From contig DWZY01000222.1 in NCBI GenBank assembly GCA_019117325.1, forward strand, positions 1 to 6,611: 6,611 bases of DNA, given 5' to 3'. The DNA comes from Candidatus Brevibacterium intestinigallinarum (lineage in GTDB: Bacteria; Actinomycetota; Actinomycetes; Actinomycetales; Brevibacteriaceae). The translations under genes and the position numbers were made by a program. The notes below the pieces were generated by a model, which saw only the letters and a list, made by a program, of their open reading frames with translations, ran no database searches and was not told where the DNA came from. Below, in pieces: positions 5,971 through 6,611 of the stretch. Every line of letters starts with the position of its first letter. Positions within the stretch are counted from its first letter, which is position 1.

Positions 5971-6474
5971 ATGATCCGAGTCCTCTTCCTCTGCACGGGA
6001 AACATCTGCCGCTCCGCGTACGCGGAGCGGCGCGCGCGGCACCTGGCCCCCGACCTCGACGTCGTGAGCGCGGGCACCCACGCGATGCGCGGGTGGGGTG
6101 TCGATGAGTCGATGGCGGTCGAGCTGGAGGCTCGCGGCGGCAGTGCCGCGGACTTCTCCGCGCAGCAGCTGACCGAGTCGCTGGCCCGCAGCGCCGGCCT
6201 GATCCTCTGCGCGACGCGCGAGCATCGCGAGTACGTGACGGACGCCTGGCCGGATCTGGAGCCCCGGACCTTCGTCATGAAGTCGTACGCACGCGCGCTG
6301 GCGGACTCGGGCCTCGGAGCCTGGTCGCCGGTGCCGGCTTCGGAGACATCCTCGCTCACGCGCAGCGACGACATCGCGGACCCCTATCGGATGGGCCAGC
6401 CCGATGCCGCGCGTGCCGCGGACGAGATCGACGCGATCCTCACGCAGATCACCCGGGCGCCCGCCGCGGACTGA
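5971..6474 (+). CDS. low-molecular-weight protein-tyrosine-phosphatase-like protein
   Basis: The 167-residue product has the fold signature of low-molecular-weight tyrosine phosphatases, which remove phosphate from tyrosine; bacterial members act on tyrosine kinases of exopolysaccharide systems or on phosphoarginine, and relatives include arsenate reductases. The N-terminal strand MIRVLFLCTGNICRS carries the P-loop CX5R with nucleophile Cys8, Arg14 and Ser15. SAGT (33-36) is the conserved second loop. DPYRMG (137-142) supplies the expected general acid Asp137 near the C-terminus. The residue after CRS is Ala16, where Pro is more usual, although I recall CRSA in some actinobacterial members. 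The substrate cannot be deduced: no tyrosine kinase, capsule or arsenic gene is nearby. The ATG at 5971 begins the family-typical first strand and follows a -10 box by six bases, so a leaderless mRNA is likely. It is divergent from purA and convergent with the aldolase gene. Confidence 0.88.
   Translation: MIRVLFLCTGNICRSAYAERRARHLAPDLDVVSAGTHAMRGWGVDESMAVELEARGGSAADFSAQQLTESLARSAGLILCATREHREYVTDAWPDLEPRTFVMKSYARALADSGLGAWSPVPASETSSLTRSDDIADPYRMGQPDAARAADEIDAILTQITRAPAAD
6008..6031. repeat. perfect 24-bp palindrome inside the phosphatase active-site codons
   Basis: Positions 6008-6031 are self-complementary, with the axis between 6019 and 6020 and the centre CCGCGTACGCGG. It spans codons 13-21, covering Arg14, Ser15 and the helix start. 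In the mRNA it could form a strong hairpin about 40 bases from the 5' end if transcription starts at the ATG. Confidence 0.7.
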
Positions 6475-6483
6475 CCGCGACGG

Positions 6484-6518
6484 GCACCGGTGCGGAGGCG
6501 GGGCCGCCGCACCGGTGC
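6484..6518. terminator. bidirectional terminator between the phosphatase and aldolase genes
   Basis: GCACCGGTGCGG (6484-6495) and CCGCACCGGTGC (6507-6518) form a perfect 12-bp stem with an 11-base loop. It fills most of the 50-base gap between the two convergent stop codons. There is no T-tract, so termination would rest on the GC-rich stem. Confidence 0.7.
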
Positions 6519-6524
6519 GCACGA

Positions 6525-6611
6525 TCAGCGCATGCGCCGGCCTGCGGAGCCCAGATGCTGGCAAGCCTCGACGATGCGCTCAGCCATCGCGGCCTCGGCG
6601 GCCTTGCCCCA
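6525..6611 (-). CDS. fba: class II fructose-bisphosphate aldolase, C-terminal end only (gene runs off the window)
   Basis: Only the last 28 codons and the stop are in the window, reading leftward from the edge. The peptide contains WGKAAEAAMAERIVEAC and then HLGSAGRRMR, which resembles the C-terminal helix of actinobacterial class II fructose-bisphosphate aldolases (typically YDPR-WGKAAE...M..RV..AC..L.SAGT). That enzyme cleaves fructose 1,6-bisphosphate to dihydroxyacetone phosphate and glyceraldehyde 3-phosphate in glycolysis and runs the reverse in gluconeogenesis. The metal-binding and catalytic residues are outside the window, so the call rests on this tail alone. I also recall fba lying in the general neighbourhood of purA in several actinobacteria, which fits. 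Confidence 0.75.
   Translation of the reverse strand, partial: WGKAAEAAMAERIVEACQHLGSAGRRMR

Overview
The window is high-GC DNA with chromosomal housekeeping content. It most likely comes from an actinobacterium, probably of the order Micrococcales. Three things suggest this: GC-rich third codon positions, PurL and PurA sequences of actinobacterial type (for example the KPNGGNNAGHT segment in PurA), and start sites where a TANNNT -10 box lies 6-7 bases from the ATG with no ribosome-binding site. The genus cannot be fixed from the sequence alone. There are no insertion sequences, phage genes, CRISPR arrays, tRNAs or rRNAs, and no gene looks broken.

Layout, left to right. A DUF6882-like protein of unknown function with a long acidic, Pro/Ala-rich C-terminal linker and a basic tail is on + (21-1040). 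It converges on trhO on - (1062-1955), which encodes a rhodanese-fold tRNA U34 hydroxylase. trhO is divergent from purL on + (2074-4407), encoding the FGAM synthase subunit. purL converges on purA on - (4562-5848), encoding adenylosuccinate synthase. The gap between them holds a series of hairpins that includes a perfect 48-bp palindrome. purA is divergent from a low-molecular-weight protein-tyrosine-phosphatase-like gene on + (5971-6474). That gene converges on the 3' end of a class II fructose-bisphosphate aldolase gene on - (6525 to the window edge). The strands alternate strictly across all six genes, so none is co-transcribed with a neighbour shown here.

Functionally, purL (step 4 of de novo IMP synthesis) and purA (first committed step from IMP to AMP) belong to the same purine pathway but are transcribed towards each other from separate promoters. 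trhO modifies tRNA wobble uridines. The phosphatase and aldolase have no evident link to purines.

The points most worth a second look are the hairpin cluster between purL and purA; three genes that look leaderless while the two purine genes have 5' leaders; a Ser in place of the second His of the ESHNHPS motif of PurL; and a perfect 24-bp palindrome inside the phosphatase active-site codons. I found no convincing new multi-gene system; most of the window is ordinary core genome.
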